Program-made: the position numbers and the translations under genes
The notes under the pieces: generated by a model
The model's database searches: none
Told to the model about the DNA's origin: nothing
What the model saw: only the letters and a program-made list of their open reading frames with translations
Shown here: positions 53,714-62,384 of the stretch, piece after piece
Layout: every line of letters starts with the position of its first letter
Position numbering within the stretch: the first letter of the stretch is position 1
NCBI GenBank assembly: GCA_947305245.1
Contig: CAMZDG010000003.1
Location: 1 to 64,000, forward strand
Direction: 5' to 3'
Origin: an uncultured Lachnospiraceae bacterium
GTDB taxonomy: Bacteria; Bacillota; Clostridia; Lachnospirales; Lachnospiraceae
DNA: 64,000 bases

Positions 53714-53753
53714 CGCAAGCAGTGCATTTGTTCGAACAAATGCCGTCTGCTTG
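53714..53753 (+). repeat. Long inverted repeat downstream of the relaxase gene
   Basis: A perfect 20-bp palindrome (53724-53743, centred on TTCGAA) is nested between GCAAGCAG and CTGCTTG arms, giving a stem of about 17 pairs. It has no T run on either strand and so is not a normal terminator. It could be an oriT-like relaxase substrate, a recombination end left by insertion of the defence cargo, or a protein-binding site. The remaining 100 bases up to the relaxase terminator hold nothing I recognise. Confidence 0.5.
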
Positions 53754-53847
53754 TTGGATGGCGTTGCCCCCAATCCCCTCAGGAACCTCGCATTCGCTCG
53801 GAGCTACGCATCACTAAAAGTGACGCTAAGTGCCTCTACCCCAAAAT

Positions 53848-53892
53848 AAAAAAAGCGGGAGATCTTGCCAAAATCTCATGGCTTGATCTCCC
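53848..53892 (-). terminator. Intrinsic terminator of the mobilisation operon
   Basis: Arms GGGAGATCAAGCC and GGCAAGATCTCCC with a loop of about 10 nt, followed on the minus strand by GC and TTTTTTT. It lies six bases after the relaxase stop codon, so it ends the transfer/mobilisation transcript. Confidence 0.88.
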
Positions 53893-53898
53893 ATTTTT

Positions 53899-55332
53899 CT
53901 ATAAAACCTTATTCTCTTTTTCTTTTTGGTGGGCCCTTTTTTCCTCTTCCTCCCTTTTGAGAAACTGGTCAACGTTGTACTTGGCCGTCTGATAATCCTT
54001 CATGTTCTGCCTGACTTTTCGATACTCCGCATAAGTCATCTTTTTCTCTTTTAGGACTCTGTCATACTCTTCGTTCAGCTCCCTGATCTTCGGAATTGGT
54101 CCCTTGATTTTTGAGAATGCTTCCTTCGCTGCCTTATGCAGCGTGATCTCCTCGCGGTGCTCCTCGAAGAACTTTTGGGAATACCCGCTCTTTCGGTATT
54201 CGGAATAAACGTCACGCGTTTTTGAGTAGTTGATGATGTGTTTTTTCAGGCTTGCAATTTCAACAAGTCTGGCTTCCAGCTCCTTTTGCTTTTTCGTAAT
54301 TTCTCCAAATTTCTCCGATGCATCGCCTGCCTTTTTCGCCAGTTTTTCATAATCCCGAAGATCTTCCCTTTCGAGAAACAGCAAAGTCTGTGCCATCTCC
54401 TTAACGTTATGAACCTTAGCCCAGCGCTCATATCCCGCTCCTTTTCCCTTTGCAATAATCTCCTGAATGTTGAGGAGCATGTCAAGCTCAGGCTCCCTGG
54501 ATTCCTTCGCCGCGCGTCTCGTTCTTTCGTCCGAATCCGAATCATGATTGGGTTCATGTTTTGCCTCTCCGGCAAAAATTTTTTCGAGGTCTTCTTCACG
54601 GTATCCGGCTCCCAGGGACCGAAAGCGGAGGAACTTTTTCTGCCCCGGTCCCTTAACCGAAACGTGTTTTCCCCTCTTGATTTCGTATCCAAGCTCCTCA
54701 AGGTATCGAAGCAGTTCCTCCATGTTTTTCGGATTTTGCCCCATGCATTTGTCGATGGCTTCCCTGATATTGTCACGGATGGTTTTCTCCCTTTTGGGAT
54801 ACTCCGTTCGCTTTTCGCGCTCACTGGGTTTCTTCGGTTTGATCACGGACAGGCCGTTCTCAAGGCAGACAACGTCGCTGAGCCGTTGAAGGGCAATGCC
54901 GCAAAAAAAGAAATCCCTGAACTTCCTGTCGCAGTCAAGATTCGTGGAATTGTAGATGATGTGGTTATGTACGTGCGCCCTGTCAACGTGCGTTGCAACA
55001 ATAAAGGCATGGTTTCCTTTTGTCCACCGCATGGCGGTTTCATAACCAATCCGATTCGCCTCTTCCGGCGTGATCTCTCCCGGCTTAAAAGACTGCCTGA
55101 TCTGATAAGCGATGATGTCTCCCTGATAGACCCTTCCCGTATTTCGAAAGTAAAACGCCTTGGACCTTGCAAACTGTTCGTCAGCCATTTTGGGATCGCA
55201 CGCATAGCTGCTGATCAGTTTGCCGCCATCCGTTTTTTCTCCGTTTTCAGCATAATCGACCCTGTCCTTGAGGCAGTGCTGAATGGATTTTCCCTTGTTT
55301 TGATGCATTGCAATTAGTCTGGTTGCAGCCAC
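53899..55332 (-). CDS. MobP-type relaxase (MobA/VirD2 family)
   Basis: A 477-residue relaxase. The start, RLIAMHQNKGKSIQHCLKDR followed by VDYAENGEKT, is typical of Tn1549-like elements; the three-histidine metal site is HVDRAHVHNHIIYN near residue 120. A catalytic Tyr is expected in the first 30-100 residues; Y27 and Y44 are candidates. The second half is coiled coil. It nicks oriT and stays bound to the transferred strand. MobC is encoded 16 bases upstream. The protein is not truncated compared with similar relaxases. Confidence 0.9.
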   Translation of the reverse strand: MAATRLIAMHQNKGKSIQHCLKDRVDYAENGEKTDGGKLISSYACDPKMADEQFARSKAFYFRNTGRVYQGDIIAYQIRQSFKPGEITPEEANRIGYETAMRWTKGNHAFIVATHVDRAHVHNHIIYNSTNLDCDRKFRDFFFCGIALQRLSDVVCLENGLSVIKPKKPSEREKRTEYPKREKTIRDNIREAIDKCMGQNPKNMEELLRYLEELGYEIKRGKHVSVKGPGQKKFLRFRSLGAGYREEDLEKIFAGEAKHEPNHDSDSDERTRRAAKESREPELDMLLNIQEIIAKGKGAGYERWAKVHNVKEMAQTLLFLEREDLRDYEKLAKKAGDASEKFGEITKKQKELEARLVEIASLKKHIINYSKTRDVYSEYRKSGYSQKFFEEHREEITLHKAAKEAFSKIKGPIPKIRELNEEYDRVLKEKKMTYAEYRKVRQNMKDYQTAKYNVDQFLKREEEEKRAHQKEKENKVL

Positions 55333-55348
55333 GCGCGTTCACCTCTTT

Positions 55349-55675
55349 TCAGCTAATGTTCGACAGTTTTCTCGATATTTCCCTCAGCACGTTCCAAAGC
55401 TTTTCCTGTTGCTCCTGAATTTCCTTTATGTCTTCCAGGTAAATGCTTCCCGTTTCATTTGCCCGCTTCGTGTACTGATTCAGGTTGTTTGCGTTGATGC
55501 GCATCAGCCTCTCCACCTCTTCGAGTTCGCTTAGGTCAAGGACGATGACGTAACCGCCAAGCGCCATTTTGCGAAGGAATACGGACATGTTTTTTATGCC
55601 TGCCGATTTCATTCGCTCTTCAATCTTTTTTAGTTCTTCCGTCGTAAGGCGAATAGTAAATCTTTCCTCTTGCAT
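55349..55675 (-). CDS. MobC-like relaxosome accessory protein
   Basis: This 108-residue protein has a ribbon-helix-helix-like start, RFTIRLTTEELKKIEERMK, then SVFLRKMALGGYVI, and the NANNLNQYTKRANETG stretch typical of MobC. MobC binds near oriT and helps the relaxase open it. Directly upstream of the relaxase gene and immediately after the 114-residue gene (TAAATG junction). Confidence 0.87.
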   Translation of the reverse strand: MQEERFTIRLTTEELKKIEERMKSAGIKNMSVFLRKMALGGYVIVLDLSELEEVERLMRINANNLNQYTKRANETGSIYLEDIKEIQEQQEKLWNVLREISRKLSNIS

Positions 55676-56020
55676 TTACGTGATCTCCATTACTGGACAA
55701 TAAGAAACGGGCGGTTTCTTTTCCTGCTCCGAATTCATGATTCTCAATTTTTCAATTACGGAAGTCTTCTCCTCTTCCTTCGCCGCAAGCACAGCCTGTG
55801 TGTTTTCATCCTTCGGTTCCGGAAGATTGTTGATCACGCCGTCGAGGGAATTGTCGTTCTGCTCCAAAAGGTCCTCTAGAGCCCTCATGACCTCACGGCT
55901 AAGCGACGGACCGTCTCCCGCCTTCTCCTCAGCAATGACGGATCCCTCGTCTATTTCAATGTCATGCATTCCCCTGACTTCGTCCCACTTTTGGATCTTC
56001 GTCTTTTTCTTCTTTTCCAT
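55676..56020 (-). CDS. Small hydrophilic conjugation-module protein
   Basis: A 114-residue charged protein with no recognisable domain, rich in Glu and Lys, with a basic start (MEKKKKTKIQKW) and a helical acidic middle. It lies between topB (2-base gap) and mobC (no gap), a position where elements of this family usually encode a small unknown protein. No signal peptide or membrane segment. Confidence 0.6.
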   Translation of the reverse strand: MEKKKKTKIQKWDEVRGMHDIEIDEGSVIAEEKAGDGPSLSREVMRALEDLLEQNDNSLDGVINNLPEPKDENTQAVLAAKEEEKTSVIEKLRIMNSEQEKKPPVSYCPVMEIT

Positions 56021-56022
56021 TT

Positions 56023-58110
56023 TTACTTTCCCCCTTTGTCAAATTCCAGAGTGAATACCGCCTGTCCGTCATCCTTATGCGAAAGGACAACCGTCGCGTC
56101 AAAGGTCTTTCCGGTTTTCACGGATCGGCACTTTTTCAGCTTGGCACGCCCGCTTGTAAGGAGCTGTTCCGCGATCTGTTTCGTCAGCTTCTTGGACAGG
56201 GAATCGAAGAAGCGGTTCTCCTTCCAAAGTGCAAAACGGCAATCCCTGTTTCCGCAAAAGAATCCCTTGCTCTTATCAACGATGTCGCCTCCGCAGCGTG
56301 GGCATTTTCCCATTGGTTCGTGTGTGGGACGCATGAGGGCCTCCGCGTCCGGGATGATTTCATAAGTTTCGATCAGGTGCCTTACCTCGTCCTCAATCTC
56401 ATCCATGAACCTTCCGGATTCGTACTGGTCCCGCTCCACCTGCAGGAGCTTTTGCTCCCATTCCGCAGTCATGGAAGCCGACTGGATTTCCTCCGGAATG
56501 ACCGTGATCAGGGACTCGCCCTTATGCGTCGGAACGAGGAATTTTGTTTTCCCGTCGCCGCGTCTTTCGATGAATCCGATGCGTACCAACTTCTCAATGA
56601 TCCCCGCCCTGGTTGCCGGCGTGCCAAGGCCTTTTCTTTCCGCTTCGTCGGGGATTTCGTCGCTTCCTGCCTTCTCCATTGCGGAAAGCAGCGTGTCCTC
56701 CGTGTAGGATTTTGGCGGCGTTGTCTTGCCTGCCTTAATGCTGCCGCCAAGGACGGAAAGCTCCGCTCCTTCCTTCTCATTTCCGGTAAGGTTCAGCCTT
56801 CCCTCGTCCTTTTCGTCGGAAGTTTTTTCTGATTCGTTGGCAACTCCCTTCCATCCGGGACTTAGGATCGTCCTTCCCTTCGCGGAAAACATTTCTCCAC
56901 TGCAGTCCGCCTCCAGCACGGCCTCAGCATAGGTGCAGGGGCTCGAAATCGCCTCAAGGAGCCGTTTTGCAATGAGCCTCAGGATTTCCTGCTCTCCCTT
57001 CGGAAGTTCGCTTAAATTGACCTTGTCGGAGCTCATGGTGGGTATGATTGCGTGATGGTCCGTTACCTTTTTCCCGTTGATCACTGCGTGCAGGTTTTGT
57101 ACCTTCGTGGCCTGAAGCCCGCTGATCTTTGCAGCCTTCAGGATCAGGGACGGCAGAGACTCTTCCATGTCCTCGGTGAGGTACCTGGAGTCAGTTCTTG
57201 GATAAGACGTCAACTTTTTCTCGTACAGTGCCTGTGCGTAGTCCAGGGTCTGCTGTGCGGTATAGCCGAGTTTCCTGTTGGCTTCCCTCTGCAGACTCGT
57301 TAAGTCAAAAAGCGCTGGAGCCTTCTCCTGTCTTTCCTTCTTTTCAATCTTCGTGATTTTTGCGAACCTGCTTGTTAAGCAGTTTTTCAAAACCTCATTC
57401 GCCCTACCTTCGTCCTTAAACTTTTGGCTCGAAAGGATCCCGCTTGGCGTTTCGAGTAAAACCGCAAAGGTGTCCTCTGACCTAAACGCGCGGATCTGCG
57501 CCTCACGCTCCACGGCAAGTGCCAGGGTGGGCGTCATGACCCTTCCCACGTTCAGCGTCTGACCATATGCGGTCGTGAAAAACCTGGTCGCATTGATGCC
57601 GACGATCCAGTCAGCGCGCTCCCTGCAGAGTGCCGCCTCGTACAGCTTGTCATACTCCTTTCCGTCAGCAAGGCCGTCAAATCCCTTGCGGACGGACTCA
57701 TCCTCCAGCGAGGAAATCCAGAGTCTCTTCATTGGCTTTTTGCAGCCTGCCTTTTCATATACCAGGCGAAAGATCAACTCGCCTTCCCGCCCTGCATCGC
57801 AGGCATTCACGACGCAGCTTACGTCATCCCTCTTCATCAGGTTCTTTAGGATCTCAAACTGCTTCTTTGTCCCAATGCTCACCTGATACTCCCAATTTGC
57901 AGGGAAGATTGGGAGGTCTTCCTTCCTCCATTTTTCATATTTCGCGTCATAGCTTTCCGGCTCCGCAAGCTCCACGAGGTGCCCGACGCACCAGCTGACG
58001 ATCCAGCCGTTCCCTTCCAGGAATCCGTCCTTCCTGCCGCTGCATCCCAGTACCTTGGCAATTGTCTGAGCAACGGAAGGCTTTTCCGCGATCACAAGAT
58101 TACACTTCAT
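56023..58110 (-). CDS. topB: DNA topoisomerase III (TopB)
   Basis: A 695-residue type IA topoisomerase. Toprim start LVIAEKPSVAQTIAKVLG with CDAGREGELIFRLVY near 103 (DxDxE-type site), active-site Tyr in LTSYPRTDSRYLTED near 303, and a C-terminal zinc finger with CPRCGG and FFCGNRDCRFALWK near 600-625. Elements of this family carry their own TopB, thought to relieve supercoils or decatenate strands during transfer. GGAGG precedes the ATG. Confidence 0.93.
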   Translation of the reverse strand: MKCNLVIAEKPSVAQTIAKVLGCSGRKDGFLEGNGWIVSWCVGHLVELAEPESYDAKYEKWRKEDLPIFPANWEYQVSIGTKKQFEILKNLMKRDDVSCVVNACDAGREGELIFRLVYEKAGCKKPMKRLWISSLEDESVRKGFDGLADGKEYDKLYEAALCRERADWIVGINATRFFTTAYGQTLNVGRVMTPTLALAVEREAQIRAFRSEDTFAVLLETPSGILSSQKFKDEGRANEVLKNCLTSRFAKITKIEKKERQEKAPALFDLTSLQREANRKLGYTAQQTLDYAQALYEKKLTSYPRTDSRYLTEDMEESLPSLILKAAKISGLQATKVQNLHAVINGKKVTDHHAIIPTMSSDKVNLSELPKGEQEILRLIAKRLLEAISSPCTYAEAVLEADCSGEMFSAKGRTILSPGWKGVANESEKTSDEKDEGRLNLTGNEKEGAELSVLGGSIKAGKTTPPKSYTEDTLLSAMEKAGSDEIPDEAERKGLGTPATRAGIIEKLVRIGFIERRGDGKTKFLVPTHKGESLITVIPEEIQSASMTAEWEQKLLQVERDQYESGRFMDEIEDEVRHLIETYEIIPDAEALMRPTHEPMGKCPRCGGDIVDKSKGFFCGNRDCRFALWKENRFFDSLSKKLTKQIAEQLLTSGRAKLKKCRSVKTGKTFDATVVLSHKDDGQAVFTLEFDKGGK

Positions 58111-58333
58111 AATGCAAGAGTTCCTCCCTTTCCTTGTCTCTGTTGGTCACCGGGCCAAATGCCTCATCAAACCACTCTTCATCCTCCCGCATGATTTTTA
58201 TAGCCTTTCTCAATTTTTCTTTCAGTGACTCCACGATCGGAACGTATTCCTGCTCGCTTTCTTTTTTTGCATGAAAATATCCAATGATAAAACCGATGAG
58301 TCCGGCGCTGATTACTTTGTATAATGTTTTCAT
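58100..58333 (-). CDS. Small single-span membrane protein
   Basis: A 77-residue protein with one N-terminal membrane helix (LYKVISAGLIGFIIGYF) followed by a charged coiled-coil-like tail (ESLKEKLRKAIKIM). The start at 58333 has AGGAG seven bases upstream; earlier in-frame starts would lie in the upstream terminator. It overlaps topB by 11 bases. Unknown role in the transfer module. Confidence 0.6.
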   Translation of the reverse strand: MKTLYKVISAGLIGFIIGYFHAKKESEQEYVPIVESLKEKLRKAIKIMREDEEWFDEAFGPVTNRDKEREELLHYEV

Positions 58334-58361
58334 TTGCATTCTCCTCTTCTTTATTTGTTTG

Positions 58362-58388
58362 AAAAACGCCCCGGTTTTCACCGAGGCG
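58362..58388 (-). terminator. Intrinsic terminator after the ArdC-like gene
   Basis: Stem CGCCTCGGT-GAAA-ACCGGGGCG followed by TTTTT on the minus strand, seven bases after the ArdC-like stop codon. It may be partial, since topB and mob genes follow in the same direction without an obvious promoter. Confidence 0.82.
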
Positions 58389-58395
58389 CTCATGG

Positions 58396-59721
58396 TTAAA
58401 TTGCTTCCTGCAGGTCTTTTGCGGGTGCCTTCTTTGCCCCCTTGGTCTTCTCAGCCTTCGCCTTTTCCGTCTTCAGCTTTTCCTTGACGGAAGACTTGGC
58501 GGGCTTTGCCTTTTCTTTGGAATCCGTCTTTTCCGCAGTTTTCTTTTTCGCGGGTTCCTTCTTCACGGCTTCCTTCTGCTTTGGCTCTTCCCTTGTGGGT
58601 TCTGTCTCCTGCTTCTTAGCCTCCTTGGGCTCCTCCGCGGTAATGGTCAGCTTCCTGTCCGCCTTGTATTCCGAAAAGTCCACCGGAGGTTCGATCTTGA
58701 TGAATCCTGCGCTTTGACTAGCCCCCGGATTATCGAAAGGGATCTCGTCCGCATGCTCCCTCGCAAACTTTTCGATTTCCTCAAACTGCTCCTTCTCCTT
58801 GCCCAGTACCTTGTCCTCGATCTTGACGATCAGGTCTGCGGCCGTCCTGCGGATCACGTCAAGAGATGCCTTCAGCTCCGGCACTTCCTTTCCCTCCGAC
58901 CAGGTTGCCACGTACGGGAAGGAATAGTCCGAAGTGTCGATCCCAAAGTGCTGGCACACCACGTATGCCACGGATTCGGCCTCCACTTCCTTCTGTCCCC
59001 TGGATTTCCTGTCGCCGGAATGTTCCATCGCCTCGCGGGAATGCAGTGCCTGATGGGATGCCTCGTGAAGCAGGGTCTTCACCGTCTGCGCCTCGCTCAT
59101 TCCCTCCTGAACGACGATGCGGTTCTCCTCCAGGTGAAAGTATCCCTTTGCGCCTGAATCTATCTGCTCGAAGGAAATGGGCACGGGAACCACCTGCTTG
59201 ATCGCGTCCATCAGGGAAGCGTATCCGTCCACGCCGTTTGTCAGTTCGGTCGCACCAATCTGAGGGATGGGTTCACCTTCCGTCTGGCTTACGTCAAAGG
59301 TGCTGACGGGCTTAAACGCATTGACCGTGATCTCCACCTTTTCCTTTACGGGTTCCCCGTCCCTGTCCAGCACGGGCTTTCCCGACGCGTCCATCTTGTC
59401 CTGCTCCCTCTCCATCTTGTAGGGTGCGGGTGCCAGAATGCGAATGCCCTTCTCGCCCTTCTTGACAAACCTGTTCGCTTCCTTCCATCCGGTGTAGGAC
59501 TGGCACATCGTTGCGTCAGGCCGTTGCATCATGATCAGGATCTGGTTGTTTACGGAATACCTGGGAAGCTTCGCGCAGAAGTTCAGGTAGTTCTTGTACC
59601 CTTCCGTGGTAAAGATGTCCTTTACGCCCTTTTCCAGCTTTCCCGTGATCTCCTCGAGCTCCGCCTTTCGTGCTTCCGCTGCGGCCTTGGGATCAAATGC
59701 CGTCTTGTCTTTCTCGCCCAT
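58396..59721 (-). CDS. ArdC-like ssDNA-binding/metallopeptidase protein
   Basis: In this 441-residue protein the N-terminal ArdC-type ssDNA-binding domain has YLNFCAKLPRYSVNNQILIM and AEANRFVKKGEKGI-like CQSYTGWKEANRF. A zincin domain has LLHEASHQALH near 220 with a downstream EAESVAYVV Glu. The last 100 residues are a Lys/Ala/Pro-rich low-complexity tail. ArdC proteins protect incoming single-stranded conjugative DNA and counter restriction. This fits the gene's place in the transfer module. Confidence 0.8.
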   Translation of the reverse strand: MGEKDKTAFDPKAAAEARKAELEEITGKLEKGVKDIFTTEGYKNYLNFCAKLPRYSVNNQILIMMQRPDATMCQSYTGWKEANRFVKKGEKGIRILAPAPYKMEREQDKMDASGKPVLDRDGEPVKEKVEITVNAFKPVSTFDVSQTEGEPIPQIGATELTNGVDGYASLMDAIKQVVPVPISFEQIDSGAKGYFHLEENRIVVQEGMSEAQTVKTLLHEASHQALHSREAMEHSGDRKSRGQKEVEAESVAYVVCQHFGIDTSDYSFPYVATWSEGKEVPELKASLDVIRRTAADLIVKIEDKVLGKEKEQFEEIEKFAREHADEIPFDNPGASQSAGFIKIEPPVDFSEYKADRKLTITAEEPKEAKKQETEPTREEPKQKEAVKKEPAKKKTAEKTDSKEKAKPAKSSVKEKLKTEKAKAEKTKGAKKAPAKDLQEAI

Positions 59722-59722
59722 C

Positions 59723-59866
59723 TTACTTGCCCTCCTTCTTCTGGTTCTTCATCTTCGCAAGTCGCTCCATCACGGATGTCGCCTTATGCTTTTCATCCTT
59801 TGCGCTTAATTGTTCCAGGGTCTTAATGCCCTGCGCGTATGCCGTCATTCTAGACTTTCTTGCCAT
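59723..59866 (-). CDS. Small basic protein of the transfer module
   Basis: A 47-residue basic protein (starts MARKSRMTAYAQGIKTLEQL, ends MKNQKKEGK). AAGGAGGGAG stands six bases before the ATG, and the stop codon is two bases from the ArdC-like start, indicating translational coupling. Predicted helical; no domain recognised. Confidence 0.6.
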   Translation of the reverse strand: MARKSRMTAYAQGIKTLEQLSAKDEKHKATSVMERLAKMKNQKKEGK

Positions 59867-59922
59867 CTTTCTTCTCCCTCCTTAAAATCGGGGCGACCTT
59901 GTGGCCACCCCACGTTTACCTG

Positions 59923-60804
59923 TTATCCTCTTTTGGAAGCTTCTTCCGCTTCCCCTTCACGATCCTCTTCGCCGTCCGCATCCTTGTCAAAGAGCTCGTC
60001 AGCGTCAGGAAGGTTATCTATGTATCCGTCTGCGCCTTCGTCGTAATCGGCATCCGGATCAGGGCCCTTTTTCACCGCGTTCTTTCCCTTTTTCTTTTTC
60101 GATAGCATGACCGCAAGACCGACAATTACGATAACGATCACGACTGCGGCTGGAATGGCGGGATTTATTTCAGGCTTCTCAGTTTCACCTTCTTCCTCGC
60201 CTCCGCCGAGCTTTGGCAACTGTATCAGGCCAGGCTTTGTTTCACCTTCCTCCTGCTCCTTTTCACCTTCGGGATCCTTTGCTTCTTCCGAGCTCTTTTC
60301 CTCCTCGTACGCCTTGACCTCCTCGTCATCCATCAGTTTCAGCAGGTCGGCCTCGTCCACCTTGTTCAGGAAGTGCACGGTCTCGTTCCCCTTGTCGTCG
60401 CGATCAATGATGATGTAAAAGTAATTTCCGGACTTCGTAAGCACCGTGATGAACTGCTTTCCTCCCCCTTCGGGCGAACCGTAGTCATCAACGAGTTCAA
60501 GGTTCCCGTCAGGGGTCAGGGGCCCGAAGATTTCCGTGACGAGGGAAGATCCTTTCTCACCATCATCCTGGTCCGCTTCATCTGCAGTCTCACTTGCCTG
60601 ACAAAAGGCGTAGTCATAATTGCAGACTACGCAGTCATGGTTTACGTGACCTTCCGTGCACTTCTCGCCGCAAATGCAGGTGACGTATTCCTCCGGCGCG
60701 GCATATGCGGTAACCGGCATCGTTCCAATCAAAAAGGCCGTCAGCGTTGTAGCCGCGGCCCTTAGTCCCCTTCGAATCATCAAAAGCTTAGTTTTCCCCT
60801 TCAT
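59923..60804 (-). CDS. CD1107-like mobile-element surface protein (DUF4366)
   Basis: A protein of about 293 residues with a signal peptide ([22 protein letters not shown]), a Cys-rich motif [19 protein letters not shown], and an extracellular domain containing [21 protein letters not shown]. An acidic linker follows, then a membrane helix ([18 protein letters not shown]) and a short acidic cytoplasmic tail. This is the layout of CD1107-family proteins next to VirB4 in clostridial elements, probably part of the cell-contact apparatus. The start at 60804 is set by GGAGAGG. Confidence 0.85.
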   Translation of the reverse strand: MKGKTKLLMIRRGLRAAATTLTAFLIGTMPVTAYAAPEEYVTCICGEKCTEGHVNHDCVVCNYDYAFCQASETADEADQDDGEKGSSLVTEIFGPLTPDGNLELVDDYGSPEGGGKQFITVLTKSGNYFYIIIDRDDKGNETVHFLNKVDEADLLKLMDDEEVKAYEEEKSSEEAKDPEGEKEQEEGETKPGLIQLPKLGGGEEEGETEKPEINPAIPAAVVIVIVIVGLAVMLSKKKKGKNAVKKGPDPDADYDEGADGYIDNLPDADELFDKDADGEEDREGEAEEASKRG

Positions 60805-61135
60805 CGTTTTCCTCTCCTTCCGCATCCTCTTCGTCAAAGAAGCCACCCTCAAGTTTGTCGACGGCAGCCTTTCGCCTTCCCTTGGTTACCCTTGCAGGGA
60901 TGCTGGCATCGGCGATTCCAGGAATCTTCCCGGCCTTGATGAGGTCAAGCAGCGCTCCCACGTCCTCGGGAGAAAGCTTCATGGCTTCCACGTCAGCCAC
61001 GATCCTGCTCCCCTCCGCCTCGCGAAGTTTCGCTTCCTTTGCCCTTACCTGCTCCTGCAGCATTGCGATCCTTTCGTGATCCTTGCGGATCTCCTCGCGC
61101 ATGCGCTCCAGCTTGTCATAATTTCTTTCAGTCAT
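60788..61135 (-). CDS. DUF4315-like small coiled-coil protein
   Basis: A 115-residue protein: N-terminal coiled coil ([18 protein letters not shown]), then [13 protein letters not shown] and an acidic tail. It matches the DUF4315 proteins that lie between CD1107- and CD1108-type genes in these elements. It overlaps the following gene's start by 17 bases. Role unknown. Confidence 0.75.
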   Translation of the reverse strand: MTERNYDKLERMREEIRKDHERIAMLQEQVRAKEAKLREAEGSRIVADVEAMKLSPEDVGALLDLIKAGKIPGIADASIPARVTKGRRKAAVDKLEGGFFDEEDAEGEENDEGEN

Positions 61136-61169
61136 TTCTTTGTCCTTTCCGCCCTTACAGGTCTTAATG

Positions 61170-62384
61170 TCAGTTAAATATTTCCGGCTTGTTGCCCTTC
61201 ATCTGAAGCAAGATCTCATACCGCATCAACTGTTCGTCGCTAAGCCCTAAGCTCTTTACGTAATCGTCAATGGATCGCCCCGTGAGCGTCACGTGCAGGA
61301 TCGTGTAGTCATACGGAACCTGCACCTCGTAGGATTCCAGCTCCTGGTACTCCACCGTTACGGTGTAGGTATACATGACCAGCTGAAAGCCTTCCCAGCG
61401 AAAACCAATCCTCGTCTCTTCCCTTGTCTTGGTCACCCAGTGCCACCTTGTCTCGGTTTTGTACCTGGTCTCCGTGGTTGCGTAGGTCGAAAGGTCATAC
61501 TGGCCGTCCAGGATCGTTTTCAGGTAATCCTTCACGCCGTTTTTCGTATAGGACTCGTAAAGGACGGTCAGAAGCGCCGCAAGCTCAAACGGATCATGCT
61601 CGATCGGCGCGATGGTCTTTACGTATTCGTCGTAGCCGGCATGGGTTTTGTTGATCTTGTCCATTTCCTTCTTCAAGTCCTTTTCCAGCGACTGGTACTC
61701 CTTCTCCACGGCCTTGATCTCCTTGTCCTTTGCCGTAAAGCTGGTGTAGGCAACCGTTCCGCCCCCGCCCGACATGAACATGCCGCAGGAGCCAAGCGAA
61801 CTCACAAGTATCATCAGAACAAGACCGCCAAAGATGCCAAGAAGCGCCGCCCCCGGATTGTCCCTCACGAAGTTTGCCAGTGACTCTCCCGCCTTGCTTC
61901 CGGCGGCTTTGGCCTTACCGCCTGCGGCCTTTGCCGCCCCGGCAGAACCGGAAGCTTCCCTGCCGCGCTGCATGATCTCCTTTTGCTGGTTTCTCTTTTG
62001 CATCTGGCGCGATCGAAGGTTGCTTCCCTCGCCTTCCCTTTCGTGGAGCTTGTCCGCGTTTTTGAAATGCCTCCCCTGGCTGAGCTTGCTTGAATACCCT
62101 CCGTTTGAAGTGCCTTCGCCTTCTCTTTCTTCAAGTTTCTTTTGAAGCTCCGATGCAGCTTCGGAAAGCTCCTGCACACCGCTTTTCGCGGCTCCCGTTA
62201 CGAGACGGACGGCAGACTCGGCTATCTCCTCGTTTTCCGCCCGTTCCTCCTTGTCATCCCCCGCACTGCCGGGAGCTTTGCCCTCAGAAGGCGGGGAGGA
62301 TCCGCCGCCTTGCTTTCTTCTCCTGCCTCCGAAAGTCCTTCCTCCAGGCATGCCATTGTTCAGTTTTGGCGTTTGCTTTCTCAT
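61170..62384 (-). CDS. CD1108-like transfer protein lacking the usual C-terminal hydrolase
   Basis: A 404-residue protein with a long basic, Gly/Ala-rich N-terminal part, a membrane helix near residues 190-212 (GAALLGIFGGLVLMILVSSL) and an extracellular domain (YEYVKTIAPIEHDPFELAALL-type helical region; beta strands near 320-380). CD1108-family proteins usually continue into a lysozyme and/or NlpC/P60 peptidoglycan hydrolase; no NlpC Cys-His motif is seen before the stop at 61170. It overlaps the VirB4 gene by four bases. Confidence 0.75.
   Translation of the reverse strand: MRKQTPKLNNGMPGGRTFGGRRRKQGGGSSPPSEGKAPGSAGDDKEERAENEEIAESAVRLVTGAAKSGVQELSEAASELQKKLEEREGEGTSNGGYSSKLSQGRHFKNADKLHEREGEGSNLRSRQMQKRNQQKEIMQRGREASGSAGAAKAAGGKAKAAGSKAGESLANFVRDNPGAALLGIFGGLVLMILVSSLGSCGMFMSGGGGTVAYTSFTAKDKEIKAVEKEYQSLEKDLKKEMDKINKTHAGYDEYVKTIAPIEHDPFELAALLTVLYESYTKNGVKDYLKTILDGQYDLSTYATTETRYKTETRWHWVTKTREETRIGFRWEGFQLVMYTYTVTVEYQELESYEVQVPYDYTILHVTLTGRSIDDYVKSLGLSDEQLMRYEILLQMKGNKPEIFN

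Noticed and set aside
54238..55317. A 359-codon plus-strand frame opposite the relaxase gene
   Set aside because: It is the antisense shadow of a clearly coding relaxase with all catalytic motifs; no plus-strand ribosome binding site or family match.
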